64,000 nucleotides of DNA from NCBI RefSeq assembly GCF_017744435.1, contig NZ_JAGIBG010000004.1:181880-245879 (forward strand), read 5' to 3'. The notes beneath the pieces are model-generated. The model saw only the letters and a list, made by a program, of their open reading frames with translations. It made no database searches and had not been told where the DNA came from. Shown here in pieces: positions 17,391 to 27,050 of this stretch (positions are counted from its first letter, which is position 1; every line of letters starts with the position of its first letter). This stretch comes from Pseudomonas sp. GTDB lineage: Bacteria > Pseudomonadota > Gammaproteobacteria > Pseudomonadales > Pseudomonadaceae. A program made the translations under genes and the position numbers.

Positions 17391-18770
17391 TCAGTCGGCG
17401 ATGAAACTCACCCGCACTTTCAACCCGCCTTTCTCGCCATCATGCAGGCTGATCTGCGCCAGGTGCGCCCTGCAGATCTCACCCACGATGGCCAGCCCCA
17501 GCCCACTGCCCTGCACGCCCCTGCGATAGAAGCGCTCGAACACCCGCTCGCGCTCCTCTTCGGGAATCCCTGGCCCATCATCCTCGACCTCCAGCACCGC
17601 CGGCGCCAGCACCCGCAGGATTACATTGCCGCCCGCCGGGGTATGCGCCAGCGCGTTGTCCACCAGATTGCTGAGCAGCTCGTTGAGCAGCGTCGGCTCC
17701 CCCTTCAACCACACCGGCGCCTCGGCTTCCAACGCCAGGGCCACGCCTCGGTTGTACGCCAGTGGCGCCATTGCCATGCCCAGTTCACGGGCCAGCTGGC
17801 TCAGGTCCAGGCGCTGGGCACCGCCTTCGGCAATCGCCCGGGCACCGTTCTCGACCCGGGCCAGCGATAGCAATTGATTGGCCAGATGGGTCAGACGATC
17901 AGTGCCCTGTGCGGCCGACTCCAGGGTCTGCCGCCATTCGTCGGGCTGCTGCGAACGCAGCCCGAGCTCGACCCGTGCCTTCAGCGCCGCCAGTGGCGTG
18001 CGCAGTTCGTGGGCCGCCTCGGCAATGAACTGCGCCTGGCGTTCGAACTGCCCGCGCAACCGCTCGGTGAAGTGGTTCAAGGCACGCACCAGTGGGCCCA
18101 GTTCACGCTGCACCTGCACCACCGGAAGCGCCCGCAGGTCATCCGGCTGACGCTCTTCCACCGCCGTACGCAGGCGCTCCAGGGGGCGTAGCGCCGCGCT
18201 GACCGCGAACCACACCATCACCAGCGCAGCCAGCGCCAGCATACCCAGGCGCAGCAGGGTGTCGGCCATCAACCCACGGGCCATGCGCACCCGCGCCTCT
18301 TCGGTCTCGGCCACGCGGATTTCCGCCATGCCGTTCATGTTCGGCTCGCTCACCGCCTTCAGCAGGCTGACCACACGCACGTCCTGGCCGAGGTAGGTGG
18401 CATCGTAGAAGCGCGCCAGTGCCGGATAGTCGTCGGTACGCGGCGTGCCGGGCGGCGGTGGCGGCAGGTGCTCGTAACCGGAAATCAGCTGCTGGTTGAT
18501 GTCCAGAACCTGGTAGTAGATACGCCCGGCGCTGTCGTAGGCGAAGGTGTCCAGCGCCACATAGGGCACATCGGCGCTGAGGCTGCCATCACGCTGAGAC
18601 AGCCCGGCGGCGATGGTCCGCGCCGAAGCCAGCAAGGTGCGGTCGTAGGCGGTATCGGCCGCTTCGCGACCGTTCCAGTAGGCGCTCAGGCCGCTGGCCA
18701 GCATCAGCACCACCAGCAGCAGCGCGAGGTTGCCCAGCAGCCGCCCACGCAAGCTGCCGTTGTCACGCAT
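17391..18770 (-). CDS. tctE: Sensor histidine kinase TctE
   Basis: 459 aa, start ATG 18770 overlapping the tctD stop by 8 bp. Transmembrane segments about 10-31 and 172-194, periplasmic sensor between them with a Pro-rich HLPPPPPGTPRTD loop. HisKA with H254 ([14 protein letters not shown]), N-box LLSNLVDNALAHT, G-boxes DDGPGIPEEE and GSGLGLAIVGEIC. With TctD it should sense tricarboxylates such as citrate and switch on the adjacent opdH-tctCBA operon. Confidence 0.93.
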   Translation of the reverse strand: MRDNGSLRGRLLGNLALLLVVLMLASGLSAYWNGREAADTAYDRTLLASARTIAAGLSQRDGSLSADVPYVALDTFAYDSAGRIYYQVLDINQQLISGYEHLPPPPPGTPRTDDYPALARFYDATYLGQDVRVVSLLKAVSEPNMNGMAEIRVAETEEARVRMARGLMADTLLRLGMLALAALVMVWFAVSAALRPLERLRTAVEERQPDDLRALPVVQVQRELGPLVRALNHFTERLRGQFERQAQFIAEAAHELRTPLAALKARVELGLRSQQPDEWRQTLESAAQGTDRLTHLANQLLSLARVENGARAIAEGGAQRLDLSQLARELGMAMAPLAYNRGVALALEAEAPVWLKGEPTLLNELLSNLVDNALAHTPAGGNVILRVLAPAVLEVEDDGPGIPEEERERVFERFYRRGVQGSGLGLAIVGEICRAHLAQISLHDGEKGGLKVRVSFIAD

Positions 18771-19434
18771 CACGGTGCTCGAGCAGGTAACCCAGGCCGC
18801 GGAAGGTGACGATGGCAACGGAGTGGCCATCGAGCTTCTTGCGCAGGCGGTGGATGTAGATTTCGATCGCGTCGGGGCTGGCCTCTTCGTCCAGGCCGAA
18901 TACCTGGGCGGCCAGCTGTTCCTTGCTCATCACGCGCCCCGGGCGAGCGATCAATGCTTCAAGCACGCTCTGTTCACGCGAGGTCAGGGTGAGGTTTTCC
19001 TCGTCCAGGCTGAAACGCCGGGTGTCCAGGTCATAGACCAGCGGCCCGCAGCGCTGTTGGCGTTCGCCACCGAGCACGCTGCGCCTGAGCAAGGCCTTTA
19101 CCCGCGCTTCCAGCTCGGTCAGCTCGAAGGGCTTGGCCAGGTAATCGTCAGCACCGAGGTTCAGGCCGTGCACACGGTCCTTCACATCGCTGCGTGCGGT
19201 GAGCATGAGCACCGGCAGGGTCTTGCCGCGACCGCGCAGGCGCGCCAGCACCTCGAAGCCGTCCATCCGCGGCAGGCCCACGTCGAGCACGGCAACGGCG
19301 TACTCCTCGCTGGCCAGGGCCAGGTCGGCAGCCACGCCATCATGCAATACATCCACGGTCAGGCCTTGGCTTTTCAGGGCCTGGGCCACGCTTTCGGCCA
19401 GTTGCAGATGGTCTTCGACCAGCAGCACACGCAT
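18763..19434 (-). CDS. tctD: Response regulator TctD
   Basis: 223 aa OmpR-family regulator. Receiver with E7/D8, phosphoacceptor D51 (VAVLDVGLPRMDGF), DDYLAKPFEL; winged helix to YIHRLRKKLDGHSVAIVTFRGLGYLLE. Start is ATG 19434 with GGGAG about 8 nt upstream; the frame is open further but the extra N-terminus is not part of a receiver. Divergent from opdH across a 200-bp region with a TctD-like operator. Confidence 0.93.
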   Translation of the reverse strand: MRVLLVEDHLQLAESVAQALKSQGLTVDVLHDGVAADLALASEEYAVAVLDVGLPRMDGFEVLARLRGRGKTLPVLMLTARSDVKDRVHGLNLGADDYLAKPFELTELEARVKALLRRSVLGGERQQRCGPLVYDLDTRRFSLDEENLTLTSREQSVLEALIARPGRVMSKEQLAAQVFGLDEEASPDAIEIYIHRLRKKLDGHSVAIVTFRGLGYLLEHRDA

Positions 19435-19510
19435 CGGATTCTCCCTGCTCGGGTGGGGCGGTGGCGCGGAGTGTACCGCCGTCGCCAAGCCTGTGAAGCC
19501 CCTTGTGGCA

Positions 19511-19542
19511 AACCTTTCACGCTGAAAGGTTAGCGAAAGGTT
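19511..19542. promoter_or_regulatory. Probable TctD operator
   Basis: AACCTTTCA-CGC-TGAAAGGTT (19511-19531) is a perfect 9-bp inverted repeat. The sequence GAAAGGTT recurs as a direct repeat 11 bp on (19524-19531 and 19535-19542). Helical-turn spacing of direct repeats is typical for OmpR-family dimers. It lies between divergent tctD and opdH. Confidence 0.65.
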
Positions 19543-19634
19543 CATTGCCTAGCATCGCACCACGGTCGCTCCACGCGCCGAAAAAAGCACCAGCAAGGTG
19601 CAACGAACAAGAATAAAAAAACGGAGTCATCCCG

Positions 19635-20924
19635 ATGCTGTCATTGCAGCCTAAGGCGTTCGCGCCTAGCCGTTCCCTGTCCGCACGCCCTTCTACCATC
19701 GCCAGTGCCCTTGCACTTGCCGGTGTCGCCCCGCTGAGCCAGGCCGCCTTCTTCGAAGACAGCACGGCAACCTTCGAAACCCGCAACATGTACTTCAACC
19801 GCGACTTCCGCGACGGTACCAGCGCGCAACAATCCAAGCGCGACGAGTGGGCCCAGGGCTTCATGCTCAACTTCGAGTCCGGCTATACCGATGGCACCGT
19901 GGGTTTCGGCCTGGATGCGCTGGGCATGATGGGCATCAAGCTCGACTCCAGCCCCGACCGCACCGACACCGGCCTGCTGCCGACCCACGATGACGGCAGG
20001 GCTGCCGACGAGTATTCCAAGCTCGGCCTGACCGGCAAGGTGAAAGTGTCGAAGACCGAACTGAAGGTCGGCACCCTGATCCCGGAACTGCCGACCCTGC
20101 AGCCCAACGACGGCCGCATCCTGCCGCAGACCTTCGAAGGCGGCCTGCTGACCTCGCAGGAGATCAAGGGCCTGACCTTCACCGGCGGGCGCCTGGACAA
20201 GGCCAAGGACCGCAACGACACCAACTGGGAAGACCTGGCCCTCAACAACAAGAACGGCCGCTTCGGCGGCACCTTCAGCGCCGACAACCTCGACCTGGCC
20301 GGCCTGGACTACAAGTTCACCGACCGCATCACCGGCAGCTACCACTTCGCCCAGCTCGACGACATCTACCGCCAGCACTTCATCGGCATGCTCGCCACTC
20401 AGCCGTGGGGCCCGGGCACCTTCGGCGCCGACGTGCGCCTGGCGATCAGCGACGATGCCGGCGCAGCCAAGGCCGGGCGCATCGACAACACCACCTTCAA
20501 CACCCTGCTCAGCTACAGCCTGGGCGGGCACAAGGTCAGCGCCGCCTGGCAGCAGCTTTCCGGCGACAGCGCCTTCCCCTACGTCGATGGTGCCGACCCG
20601 TACCTGGTCAACTTCGTGCAGATCAACGACTTCGCCGGTGCCGACGAGCGTTCGTGGCAAGCGCGCTACGACTACAACTTCGCTGCCCTTGGCGTCCCCG
20701 GCCTGACCTTCATGACCCGCTACATCAACGGCGACAACGTCAGCCGCGCCGCGGGTGGCGAGGGCAAGGAGTGGGAACGCAACACCGAACTGAAGTACGT
20801 GGTACAAAGCGGCCCGTTGAAGAACGTCGCCGTGCGCCTGCGCAACGCCACCTTCCGCTCCAACTTCGCCCGCGATGCTGACGAAGTGCGGCTGCTGGTG
20901 AGCTACAGCGTCGCGCTCTGGTAA
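19635..20924 (+). CDS. opdH: OprD-family porin, tricarboxylate-specific (OpdH-like)
   Basis: 429 aa outer-membrane beta-barrel. Signal peptide to about residue 37 (ALALAGVAPLSQAAFFED), then FEDSTATFETRNMYFNRDFRDG and an OprD-type end (VRLLVSYSVALW, terminal aromatic). Loop segments rich in charge. First gene of the opdH-tctC-tctB-tctA run and directly divergent from tctDE, the same arrangement as P. aeruginosa opdH, which supports tricarboxylate (cis-aconitate/citrate) uptake. Confidence 0.88.
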   Translation: MLSLQPKAFAPSRSLSARPSTIASALALAGVAPLSQAAFFEDSTATFETRNMYFNRDFRDGTSAQQSKRDEWAQGFMLNFESGYTDGTVGFGLDALGMMGIKLDSSPDRTDTGLLPTHDDGRAADEYSKLGLTGKVKVSKTELKVGTLIPELPTLQPNDGRILPQTFEGGLLTSQEIKGLTFTGGRLDKAKDRNDTNWEDLALNNKNGRFGGTFSADNLDLAGLDYKFTDRITGSYHFAQLDDIYRQHFIGMLATQPWGPGTFGADVRLAISDDAGAAKAGRIDNTTFNTLLSYSLGGHKVSAAWQQLSGDSAFPYVDGADPYLVNFVQINDFAGADERSWQARYDYNFAALGVPGLTFMTRYINGDNVSRAAGGEGKEWERNTELKYVVQSGPLKNVAVRLRNATFRSNFARDADEVRLLVSYSVALW

Positions 20925-20968
20925 CCCATGCGGTAACCCATAACAAAAAACGCTCACGGAGACATTCG

Positions 20969-21949
20969 ATGACCTTTTCACTGCGCCGCCTCGTCCTCGC
21001 CACCGGTTGCCTGCTGCTGGCCGGCAACGCCCTCGCCGCCGAACCGAAACGCCCTGAATGCATCGCCCCGGCCTCGCCCGGTGGTGGTTTCGACCTGACC
21101 TGCAAACTGGTGCAGAGCGCCCTGGTGCAGGAGAAGATCCTCAGCAAGCCAATGCGCGTGACCTACATGCCCGGCGGTGTCGGCGCGGTGGCGTACAACG
21201 CCGTGGTCGCCCAGCGCCCGGCCGACGCCGGCACCCTGGTGGCCTGGTCCAGTGGTTCGCTGCTGAACCTGGCCCAGGGCAAGTTCGGCCGCTTCGACGA
21301 GAACGCAGTGAAGTGGTTGGCCGCAGTCGGCACCAGCTACGGCGCCATCGCGGTGAAGAGTGATTCGCCCTACAAAACCCTCGACGACCTGGTCGCGGCA
21401 CTGAAGAAAGACCCGAGCAAGGTGGTGATCGGCTCCGGCGGCACCGTCGGCAGCCAGGACTGGATGCAGACCGCGCTGATCGCCAAGGCCGCCGGCATCA
21501 ACCCGCGCGACCTGCGTTACGTGGCCCTGGAAGGCGGCGGCGAGATCGCCACTGCGCTGCTGGGCGGGCACATCCAGGTCGGCTCCACCGACATCTCCGA
21601 CTCCATGCCACACATCCAGAGCGGCAACATGCGCATCCTCGCGGTGTTCTCGGAAAACCGCCTGGACGAGCCGGAGATGAAGGACATCCCCACCGCCAAG
21701 GAACAAGGCTACGACATCGTCTGGCCGGTGGTGCGCGGTTTCTACCTTGGGCCGAAGGTGAGCGACGAAGACTACGCCTGGTGGAAAGAATCGTTCGACA
21801 AGATGCTGGCTTCGGAAGACTTCGCCAAGCTGCGTGACCAGCGCGAGCTGTTCCCGTTCGCCATGACCGGCGCGGAGCTGGACGGCTATGTGAAGAAGCA
21901 GGTGACTGAGTACAAGGCACTGGCCAAGGAATTCGGCCTGATCCAGTAA
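20969..21949 (+). CDS. tctC: Tricarboxylate-binding protein TctC
   Basis: 326 aa periplasmic solute-binding protein of the Bug/TctC family. Signal peptide MTFSLRRLVLATGCLLLAGNALA. Family landmarks CIAPASPGGGFDLTCKLVQ and MPGGVGAVAYN are present. CACGGAGA sits about 9 nt ahead of the ATG. It delivers tricarboxylate to TctAB. Confidence 0.95.
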   Translation: MTFSLRRLVLATGCLLLAGNALAAEPKRPECIAPASPGGGFDLTCKLVQSALVQEKILSKPMRVTYMPGGVGAVAYNAVVAQRPADAGTLVAWSSGSLLNLAQGKFGRFDENAVKWLAAVGTSYGAIAVKSDSPYKTLDDLVAALKKDPSKVVIGSGGTVGSQDWMQTALIAKAAGINPRDLRYVALEGGGEIATALLGGHIQVGSTDISDSMPHIQSGNMRILAVFSENRLDEPEMKDIPTAKEQGYDIVWPVVRGFYLGPKVSDEDYAWWKESFDKMLASEDFAKLRDQRELFPFAMTGAELDGYVKKQVTEYKALAKEFGLIQ

Positions 21950-21972
21950 GCCAATTTCGACCTTTCACCGAT

Positions 21973-22063
21973 CCCTGTGGGAGCGGGCGTACCCGCGAAC
22001 ACCGGCAGCGCCGGTGCCATGCTCTGCGGAGCTTGCTTCGCGGGCAAGCCCGCTCCCACAGGG
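21973..22063. repeat. REP inverted pair inside the tct operon
   Basis: Inverted units starting CCTGTGGGAGCGGGCGTACCCGCG (left) and ending GCAAGCCCGCTCCCACAGGG (right), with an inner CACCGGCAGCGCCGGTG stem. It sits between tctC and tctB, 24 nt past the tctC stop and 25 nt ahead of the tctB start. Confidence 0.92.
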
Positions 22064-22088
22064 CCCGCGATTCAACGAGGATTTTACA

Positions 22089-22547
22089 ATGATCCTGCAA
22101 CGCATCTTCGCCCTGGCCCTGCTGGCGGTGTGCGCCGTCCTGGCCGTGATGGCCTGGCCCTACCAGGCCGCGTTTTCCTACGAACCGGTCGGCCCGCGTG
22201 CCTACCCACTGCTGATGCTCGGCCTGATGAGCCTTGGCCTGCTGTACCTGGCGATCCGTCCCACACCCATCGTGCGCAAGGACGACGAGCCTGAACTGGA
22301 CCGCGAAACCCTGATCAAGATCACCGCCTGCGTCGGCCTGCTGATCATCTTCGCCGCCACCTTCGAAGCCCTGGGCTTCATCCTCAGCGCCATCCTGGTC
22401 GGCATCCCCATGGCCCGCCTGTACGGCGGCCGCTGGTTGCACAGCACCCTCGTGGTGGTGGGCATGAGCGTGTTCCTCTACTGGCTGTTCGACCGCGTCA
22501 TGGACGTGCCCCTGCCCCTCGGCCTGCTGAGCGTACTGGAGAACTGA
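22089..22547 (+). CDS. tctB: Tripartite tricarboxylate transporter small subunit TctB
   Basis: 152 aa with four predicted transmembrane helices. Start ATG 22089 (MILQRIFALALLAVCAVLA) with GAGG about 8 nt upstream; an in-frame reading that starts inside the REP is rejected. Weakly conserved family, identified by size, topology and position between tctC and tctA. Confidence 0.92.
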   Translation: MILQRIFALALLAVCAVLAVMAWPYQAAFSYEPVGPRAYPLLMLGLMSLGLLYLAIRPTPIVRKDDEPELDRETLIKITACVGLLIIFAATFEALGFILSAILVGIPMARLYGGRWLHSTLVVVGMSVFLYWLFDRVMDVPLPLGLLSVLEN

Positions 22548-22550
22548 CAC

Positions 22551-24065
22551 ATGGATACCTTGAGCTACCTGGGCCAGGGCTTCGGCGTCGCCCTGTCCCC
22601 TTACAACCTGGTCACCGCCCTGTCGGGCACGCTGATCGGCACCGTGGTCGGCCTGCTGCCTGGCCTGGGCCCGATCAACGGCGTGGCCCTGCTGATCCCG
22701 ATCGCCTTCGCCCTCGGCCTGCCTCCGGAGTCGGCGCTGATCCTGCTGGCCGCGGTGTACCTGGGCTGCGAATACGGCGGCCGGATCAGCTCGATCCTGC
22801 TGAACATCCCCGGCGAAGCCTCGACCGTGATGACCACCCTCGACGGCTACCCGATGGCGCGCCAGGGCCTGGCCGGTGTGGCCCTGTCGCTGTCGGCCTG
22901 GAGTTCGTTCATCGGCGCGTTCATCGCCACCTGCGGCATGGTGCTGTTCGCCCCGCTGCTGGCGAAATGGGCGATTGCCTTCGGCCCGGCGGAATACTTC
23001 GTGCTGATGGTATTCGCCATTGTCGCCCTTGGCGGCATGGCCGGTGACAAGCCACTGAAGACATTCATCGCTGCGCTGATCGGCCTGTTCCTGTCGGCAG
23101 TCGGTATCGATGCCAACAGCGGCGTCTACCGCTTCACCGGCGACAGTGTGCACCTGGCCGATGGCATCCAGTTCGTGGTGCTGGTACTGGGCCTGTTCTC
23201 CGTCAGCGAAATCCTGCTGTTGCTGGAAAAGACCCATCATGGCCACGAGGCGGTCAAGGCCACCGGGCGCATGCTGTTCAACCTCAAGGAAGCGGCCTCG
23301 GTGTTCGTGGTCAACATCCGCTGCGGCCTGCTGGGTTTCATCATGGGCGTGCTGCCAGGCGCCGGCGCCACGCTGGCGAGTGCCGTGGCCTACATGACCG
23401 AAAAGCGCCTGGCTGGTGAGAAAGGCAAGTTCGGCAAAGGTGACGCCCGTGGCCTGGCGGCCCCGGAAACCGCCATCGGCGCTTCCTGCTGCGGTGCCCT
23501 GGTGCCGATGCTGACCCTCGGCGTACCCGGCTCGGGCACCACGGCGGTGATGATCGGCGCGCTGACCCTGTACAACATCACCCCGGGCCCGCTGCTGTTC
23601 GAACAGCAACCAGACATCGTCTGGGGCCTGATCGCCTCGCTGTTCATCGCCAACATCATGCTGGTGATCCTGAACATCCCGATGATCCGCATCTTCACCC
23701 GCATCCTCGCCGTGCCGAACTGGGCGCTGGTACCGGTGATCGCGATCATCACCGCGATCGGTGTGTACGCCGTGCATGCCACTACCTTCGACCTGTTCCT
23801 GATGGTCGGCATCGGCATCATGGGTTACATCCTGCGCAAGCTGGACTTCCCGCTGTCGCCGATCCTGCTCGGTTTCATCCTCGGCGGCCTGATGGAGCAG
23901 AACCTGCGCCGGGCACTGTCGATTTCCAACGGCGAGCTGGGCATCCTCTGGTCGAGCCCGATCAGCATGTCGGTGTGGGTGCTGACCCTCTGCATGCTGA
24001 CCCTGCCGCTGCTGCGCATCTGGCGCAAGCGCAGCCTGCAGCGCCGGGCCATGGCTGATGCCTGA
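22551..24065 (+). CDS. tctA: Tripartite tricarboxylate transporter large subunit TctA
   Basis: 504 aa, about 11-12 transmembrane helices. Conserved stretches GTLIGTVVGLLPGLGPINGVALLIP, GGRISSILLNIPGEASTVMTTLDGYPMARQG and the internal repeat-like LGVPGSGTTAVMIGAL. Begins 4 nt after tctB. Sodium-coupled translocation channel of the TTT system. Confidence 0.97.
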   Translation: MDTLSYLGQGFGVALSPYNLVTALSGTLIGTVVGLLPGLGPINGVALLIPIAFALGLPPESALILLAAVYLGCEYGGRISSILLNIPGEASTVMTTLDGYPMARQGLAGVALSLSAWSSFIGAFIATCGMVLFAPLLAKWAIAFGPAEYFVLMVFAIVALGGMAGDKPLKTFIAALIGLFLSAVGIDANSGVYRFTGDSVHLADGIQFVVLVLGLFSVSEILLLLEKTHHGHEAVKATGRMLFNLKEAASVFVVNIRCGLLGFIMGVLPGAGATLASAVAYMTEKRLAGEKGKFGKGDARGLAAPETAIGASCCGALVPMLTLGVPGSGTTAVMIGALTLYNITPGPLLFEQQPDIVWGLIASLFIANIMLVILNIPMIRIFTRILAVPNWALVPVIAIITAIGVYAVHATTFDLFLMVGIGIMGYILRKLDFPLSPILLGFILGGLMEQNLRRALSISNGELGILWSSPISMSVWVLTLCMLTLPLLRIWRKRSLQRRAMADA

Positions 24066-25089
24066 TCGGTCACTGCCGCTGTTTGTCGCAACCGGGCTGG
24101 TCGGCCTTGCTGGCGGTTTTGCCGCCAGCAAGGTCGGCTGGCCTTTGCCGTGGATGGTCGGCGCGTTGCTGGCGATCATCCTGGTGCGCTGCCTGACGCC
24201 CTGGCAGCTGTCGGAAATCCCCAATGGCCGCAAGTGCGGCCAGTGCATCATCGGCATCGGTATCGGCCTGCATTTCACCCCAGCGGTGATCGAGCAGGTC
24301 GCCAGCCACTTCGCGCTGATCTTGTTCGGCGCGCTGTTCACCTCGCTTTCCAGCGTGATCAGCGTGTGGCTGCTGCGGCGCACCGGTGAAGACCGCGCGA
24401 CGGCGTTCTTTGCCAGCATGCCTGGTGGCTCGGGGGAGATGGTCAACCTTGGCGCACGCAATGGCGCGGTACTCAGCCAGGTGGCCGCGGCGCAGAGCCT
24501 GCGCGTGCTGGCCGTGGTGCTGTGCGTGCCGGCGCTGTTCAAGTTCCTGCTCGGTGACGGCGTGCCGCTGAATCACGCCGGCAGTGTCAGCTGGGGCTGG
24601 CTGGCGCTGATCGCGCCGTTGGGCGTGGCGGTGGGTTTTGCCTGGCAGCGCCTGCGCCAGCCCAACCCATGGCTGTTCGGGCCGTTGCTGGTCGCCGCGT
24701 CGGTGAGCCTGGCGGGCAACCTGCAGATCGCCTTGCCCAACGGTGCCAGCCAGATCGGCCAGTGGCTGATCGGTAGCGGCCTGGCCTGCCATTTCAACCG
24801 CGCGTTCTTTCGCCGCGCGCCGTCCTTCCTCGGGCGCACACTGGTAGCCACCGGCCTGTGCATGGCAATTGCCGGCAGTGCTGCATGGGGATTGAGCGTG
24901 ATGACCGAGCTGGACCTGCGCTCGCTGACCCTGGGGATGATGCCGGGCGGGATCGCCGAGATGAGCCTGACGGCCGAAACCCTGCAGTTGTCGGTGCCGC
25001 TGGTGACGGCGCTGCAGGTGGTGCGGTTGATTCTGGTGCTGTTTCTGGCGGAGCCGTTATTCAGGTATTGGGTCAAGGCTCAGGACTAG
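24058..25089 (+). CDS. AbrB-family membrane protein
   Basis: 343 aa, 9-10 hydrophobic segments with two repeated halves; PFAM-type membrane AbrB duplication (PWMVGALLAIILVRC ... MPGGSGEMVNLGARNGA ... MMPGGIAEMSLTAETLQ). The paired MPGGxxEM motifs are characteristic. Its start overlaps the tctA stop by 8 bp, so it is probably co-translated with the tricarboxylate transporter. It is not the AbrB transcription factor. Substrate unknown; a regulator/transport accessory is possible. Confidence 0.85.
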   Translation: MPDRSLPLFVATGLVGLAGGFAASKVGWPLPWMVGALLAIILVRCLTPWQLSEIPNGRKCGQCIIGIGIGLHFTPAVIEQVASHFALILFGALFTSLSSVISVWLLRRTGEDRATAFFASMPGGSGEMVNLGARNGAVLSQVAAAQSLRVLAVVLCVPALFKFLLGDGVPLNHAGSVSWGWLALIAPLGVAVGFAWQRLRQPNPWLFGPLLVAASVSLAGNLQIALPNGASQIGQWLIGSGLACHFNRAFFRRAPSFLGRTLVATGLCMAIAGSAAWGLSVMTELDLRSLTLGMMPGGIAEMSLTAETLQLSVPLVTALQVVRLILVLFLAEPLFRYWVKAQD

Positions 25090-25116
25090 GGGCTGCCCTG
25101 CAGCCCCTGCCCGCCT

Positions 25117-25809
25117 TCAGAGTGGCGGCAGTGCCCAGTTGATCGGCGCCATGCCACGCTGTTCGAGGAAGCTGTTGGTGCGGCTGAAGTGTCCGCAGCC
25201 GAGGAACCCGCGATAGGCCGACAGCGGCGACGGGTGCACCGACTTGAGCACCAGGTGCTTGGTGCCATCGATCAGCTTCTGCTTGCTCTGGGCATGCGCC
25301 CCCCACAGCAGGAACACCACGTTCGGGCACTGCTCGCTGACCACCTGGATGATCCGGTCGGTAAAGAACTCCCAACCCTTCTTCGCATGCGAGGCGGCAT
25401 TGGCGCGCTCGACGGTCATGGTCGTGTTGAGCAGCAGCACGCCCTGCTCGGCCCAGCTCTGCAGGTAGCCGTGGCTGGCGATCGGGATGTTCAGGTCGCG
25501 CTGCAGCTCTTTATAGATGTTGACCAGCGACGGTGGCGCCGGCACGCCCGGCTGCACCGAGAAACACAGGCCATGGGCCTGGCCTGGGCCGTGGTACGGG
25601 TCCTGGCCGAGAATCACCACCTTGACCTGCTCCAACGGCGTGGAATTGAGCGCATTGAAGATCAGCGGCCCCGGCGGGTAGATCTCCTTTCCGGCCGCGT
25701 GCTCCTGGCGCAGGAACTCACGCAGCTGGTGCATGTAGGGCTGGTCGAACTCGGCGCGCAGTGCGGCCTTCCAGCTGGGTTCGAGTTTGATGCGATCGTC
25801 TTCAGTCAT
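25117..25809 (-). CDS. ung: Uracil-DNA glycosylase
   Basis: 230 aa. Removes uracil from DNA (base excision repair). Catalytic D70 in [17 protein letters not shown], catalytic His in [13 protein letters not shown], plus LLNTTMTV and [11 protein letters not shown]. Start ATG 25809 ([13 protein letters not shown]); the frame stays open antisense to the next gene but that extension is spurious. Tail-to-tail with the AbrB gene. Confidence 0.97.
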   Translation of the reverse strand: MTEDDRIKLEPSWKAALRAEFDQPYMHQLREFLRQEHAAGKEIYPPGPLIFNALNSTPLEQVKVVILGQDPYHGPGQAHGLCFSVQPGVPAPPSLVNIYKELQRDLNIPIASHGYLQSWAEQGVLLLNTTMTVERANAASHAKKGWEFFTDRIIQVVSEQCPNVVFLLWGAHAQSKQKLIDGTKHLVLKSVHPSPLSAYRGFLGCGHFSRTNSFLEQRGMAPINWALPPL

Positions 25810-25935
25810 GGGGCCATCCGTAAACAATGGCGCGACACTAGGTAAGCCACTTGCCCTTGTCAATCGATCCGACCGACGACCGGCATGATCGGCGATGCGG
25901 GCCATACTTGGGGGATGACTTGCGCGAGGTAGTCC

Positions 25936-27045
25936 ATGGCCATTCATTGCGAGGTACTCACCGGCGCCGACGGCGCCCGAATCGGCATCGCCACGCTCGA
26001 TGCCCCCAAGGCGCTCAATGCCCTCAACCTGCCGATGATCGAAGTGCTGGGCGAACAGCTGCACAGCTGGGCCAGCGACCCTGGGGTCGTCTGCGTGCTG
26101 CTGCGCGGCAACGGTGCCAAGGCCTTCTGCGCCGGCGGCGATGTGCGGGCGCTGGCCCAGGCCTGCCTGGCCCACCCCGGCAGCGTACCACCGCTGGCCG
26201 CCACCTTCTTTGCCGCCGAATACCGCCTCGACTACCTCTTGCACACCTACCCGAAGCCCTTGCTGTGCTGGGGCCACGGGCATGTGCTGGGCGGCGGCAT
26301 GGGGCTGCTGCAGGGCGCCGGTGTACGCATTGTCACCCCAAGCAGCCGGCTGGCCATGCCGGAAATCAGCATCGGCCTGTACCCGGACGTAGGCGCCAGC
26401 TGGTTTCTCGCCCGCCTGCCCGGCAAGCTTGGCTTGTTCCTCGGGCTGACCGGGGCACCGATCAATGCCCGTGATGCCCTCGACCTGGACCTGGCTGATC
26501 GCTTCTTTGGGGAAGAACAGCAAGAGGCCTTGGTCGAAGAGCTGTTGCAACTGAACTGGCAGGAGCAGACCGGCCTGCAGCTGAACAGCTTGCTCAAGGC
26601 CGAACAGCATCGCGCCTGGGCTGAGCTGCCTGCGGCGCAGTGGCTGCCGCGACGCCAGGTGATCGACGAACTGCTCGATGTGGCCGACCCGGCTGCAGCC
26701 TGGCGCGCCCTGGAAAGTCTCAAGCATCACGCTGATCCGCTGTTGGCCGAAGCCGGCCAACGCCTGCATGAAGGCTGCCCACTGACGGCACACCTGGTCT
26801 GGGAGCAGATCCGGCGTGCCCGGCACCTGTCACTGGCCCAGGTGTTCCAGATGGAATACAGCATGAGCCTCAATTGCTGCCGGCACCCGGAATTCAGTGA
26901 AGGCGTGCGAGCGCGCCTACTGGACAAGGACAACCAGCCGCACTGGCACTGGCCGGATGTGGCGCAAGTGCCAGCGGCGGTGGTCGAGGCGCACTTTGCC
27001 AAGGTGTGGGAAGGGCGACACCCGTTGGCCGACCTGGGGTCATGA
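25936..27045 (+). CDS. Enoyl-CoA hydratase/isomerase family, 3-hydroxyisobutyryl-CoA hydrolase-like
   Basis: 369 aa crotonase-fold enzyme. Length and the segments [47 protein letters not shown] and [23 protein letters not shown] match 3-hydroxyisobutyryl-CoA hydrolases (valine catabolism) rather than simple hydratases of about 260 aa. Oxyanion-hole glycines (GGG) and the Glu/Asp of PEISIG...PD are present. No valine pathway gene is adjacent, so the substrate is open. Confidence 0.8.
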   Translation: MAIHCEVLTGADGARIGIATLDAPKALNALNLPMIEVLGEQLHSWASDPGVVCVLLRGNGAKAFCAGGDVRALAQACLAHPGSVPPLAATFFAAEYRLDYLLHTYPKPLLCWGHGHVLGGGMGLLQGAGVRIVTPSSRLAMPEISIGLYPDVGASWFLARLPGKLGLFLGLTGAPINARDALDLDLADRFFGEEQQEALVEELLQLNWQEQTGLQLNSLLKAEQHRAWAELPAAQWLPRRQVIDELLDVADPAAAWRALESLKHHADPLLAEAGQRLHEGCPLTAHLVWEQIRRARHLSLAQVFQMEYSMSLNCCRHPEFSEGVRARLLDKDNQPHWHWPDVAQVPAAVVEAHFAKVWEGRHPLADLGS

Positions 27046-27050
27046 CACTC

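Noticed and set aside
21498..24542. 1000-codon open frame antisense to tctC, tctB and tctA
   Set aside because: Same shadow effect; the sense strand has clear TctCBA proteins with good ribosome-binding sites.
25810..26826. N-terminal extension of ung antisense to the crotonase gene
   Set aside because: The typical 230-residue enzyme begins at 25809; upstream residues match no domain and cover the neighbour's coding strand.
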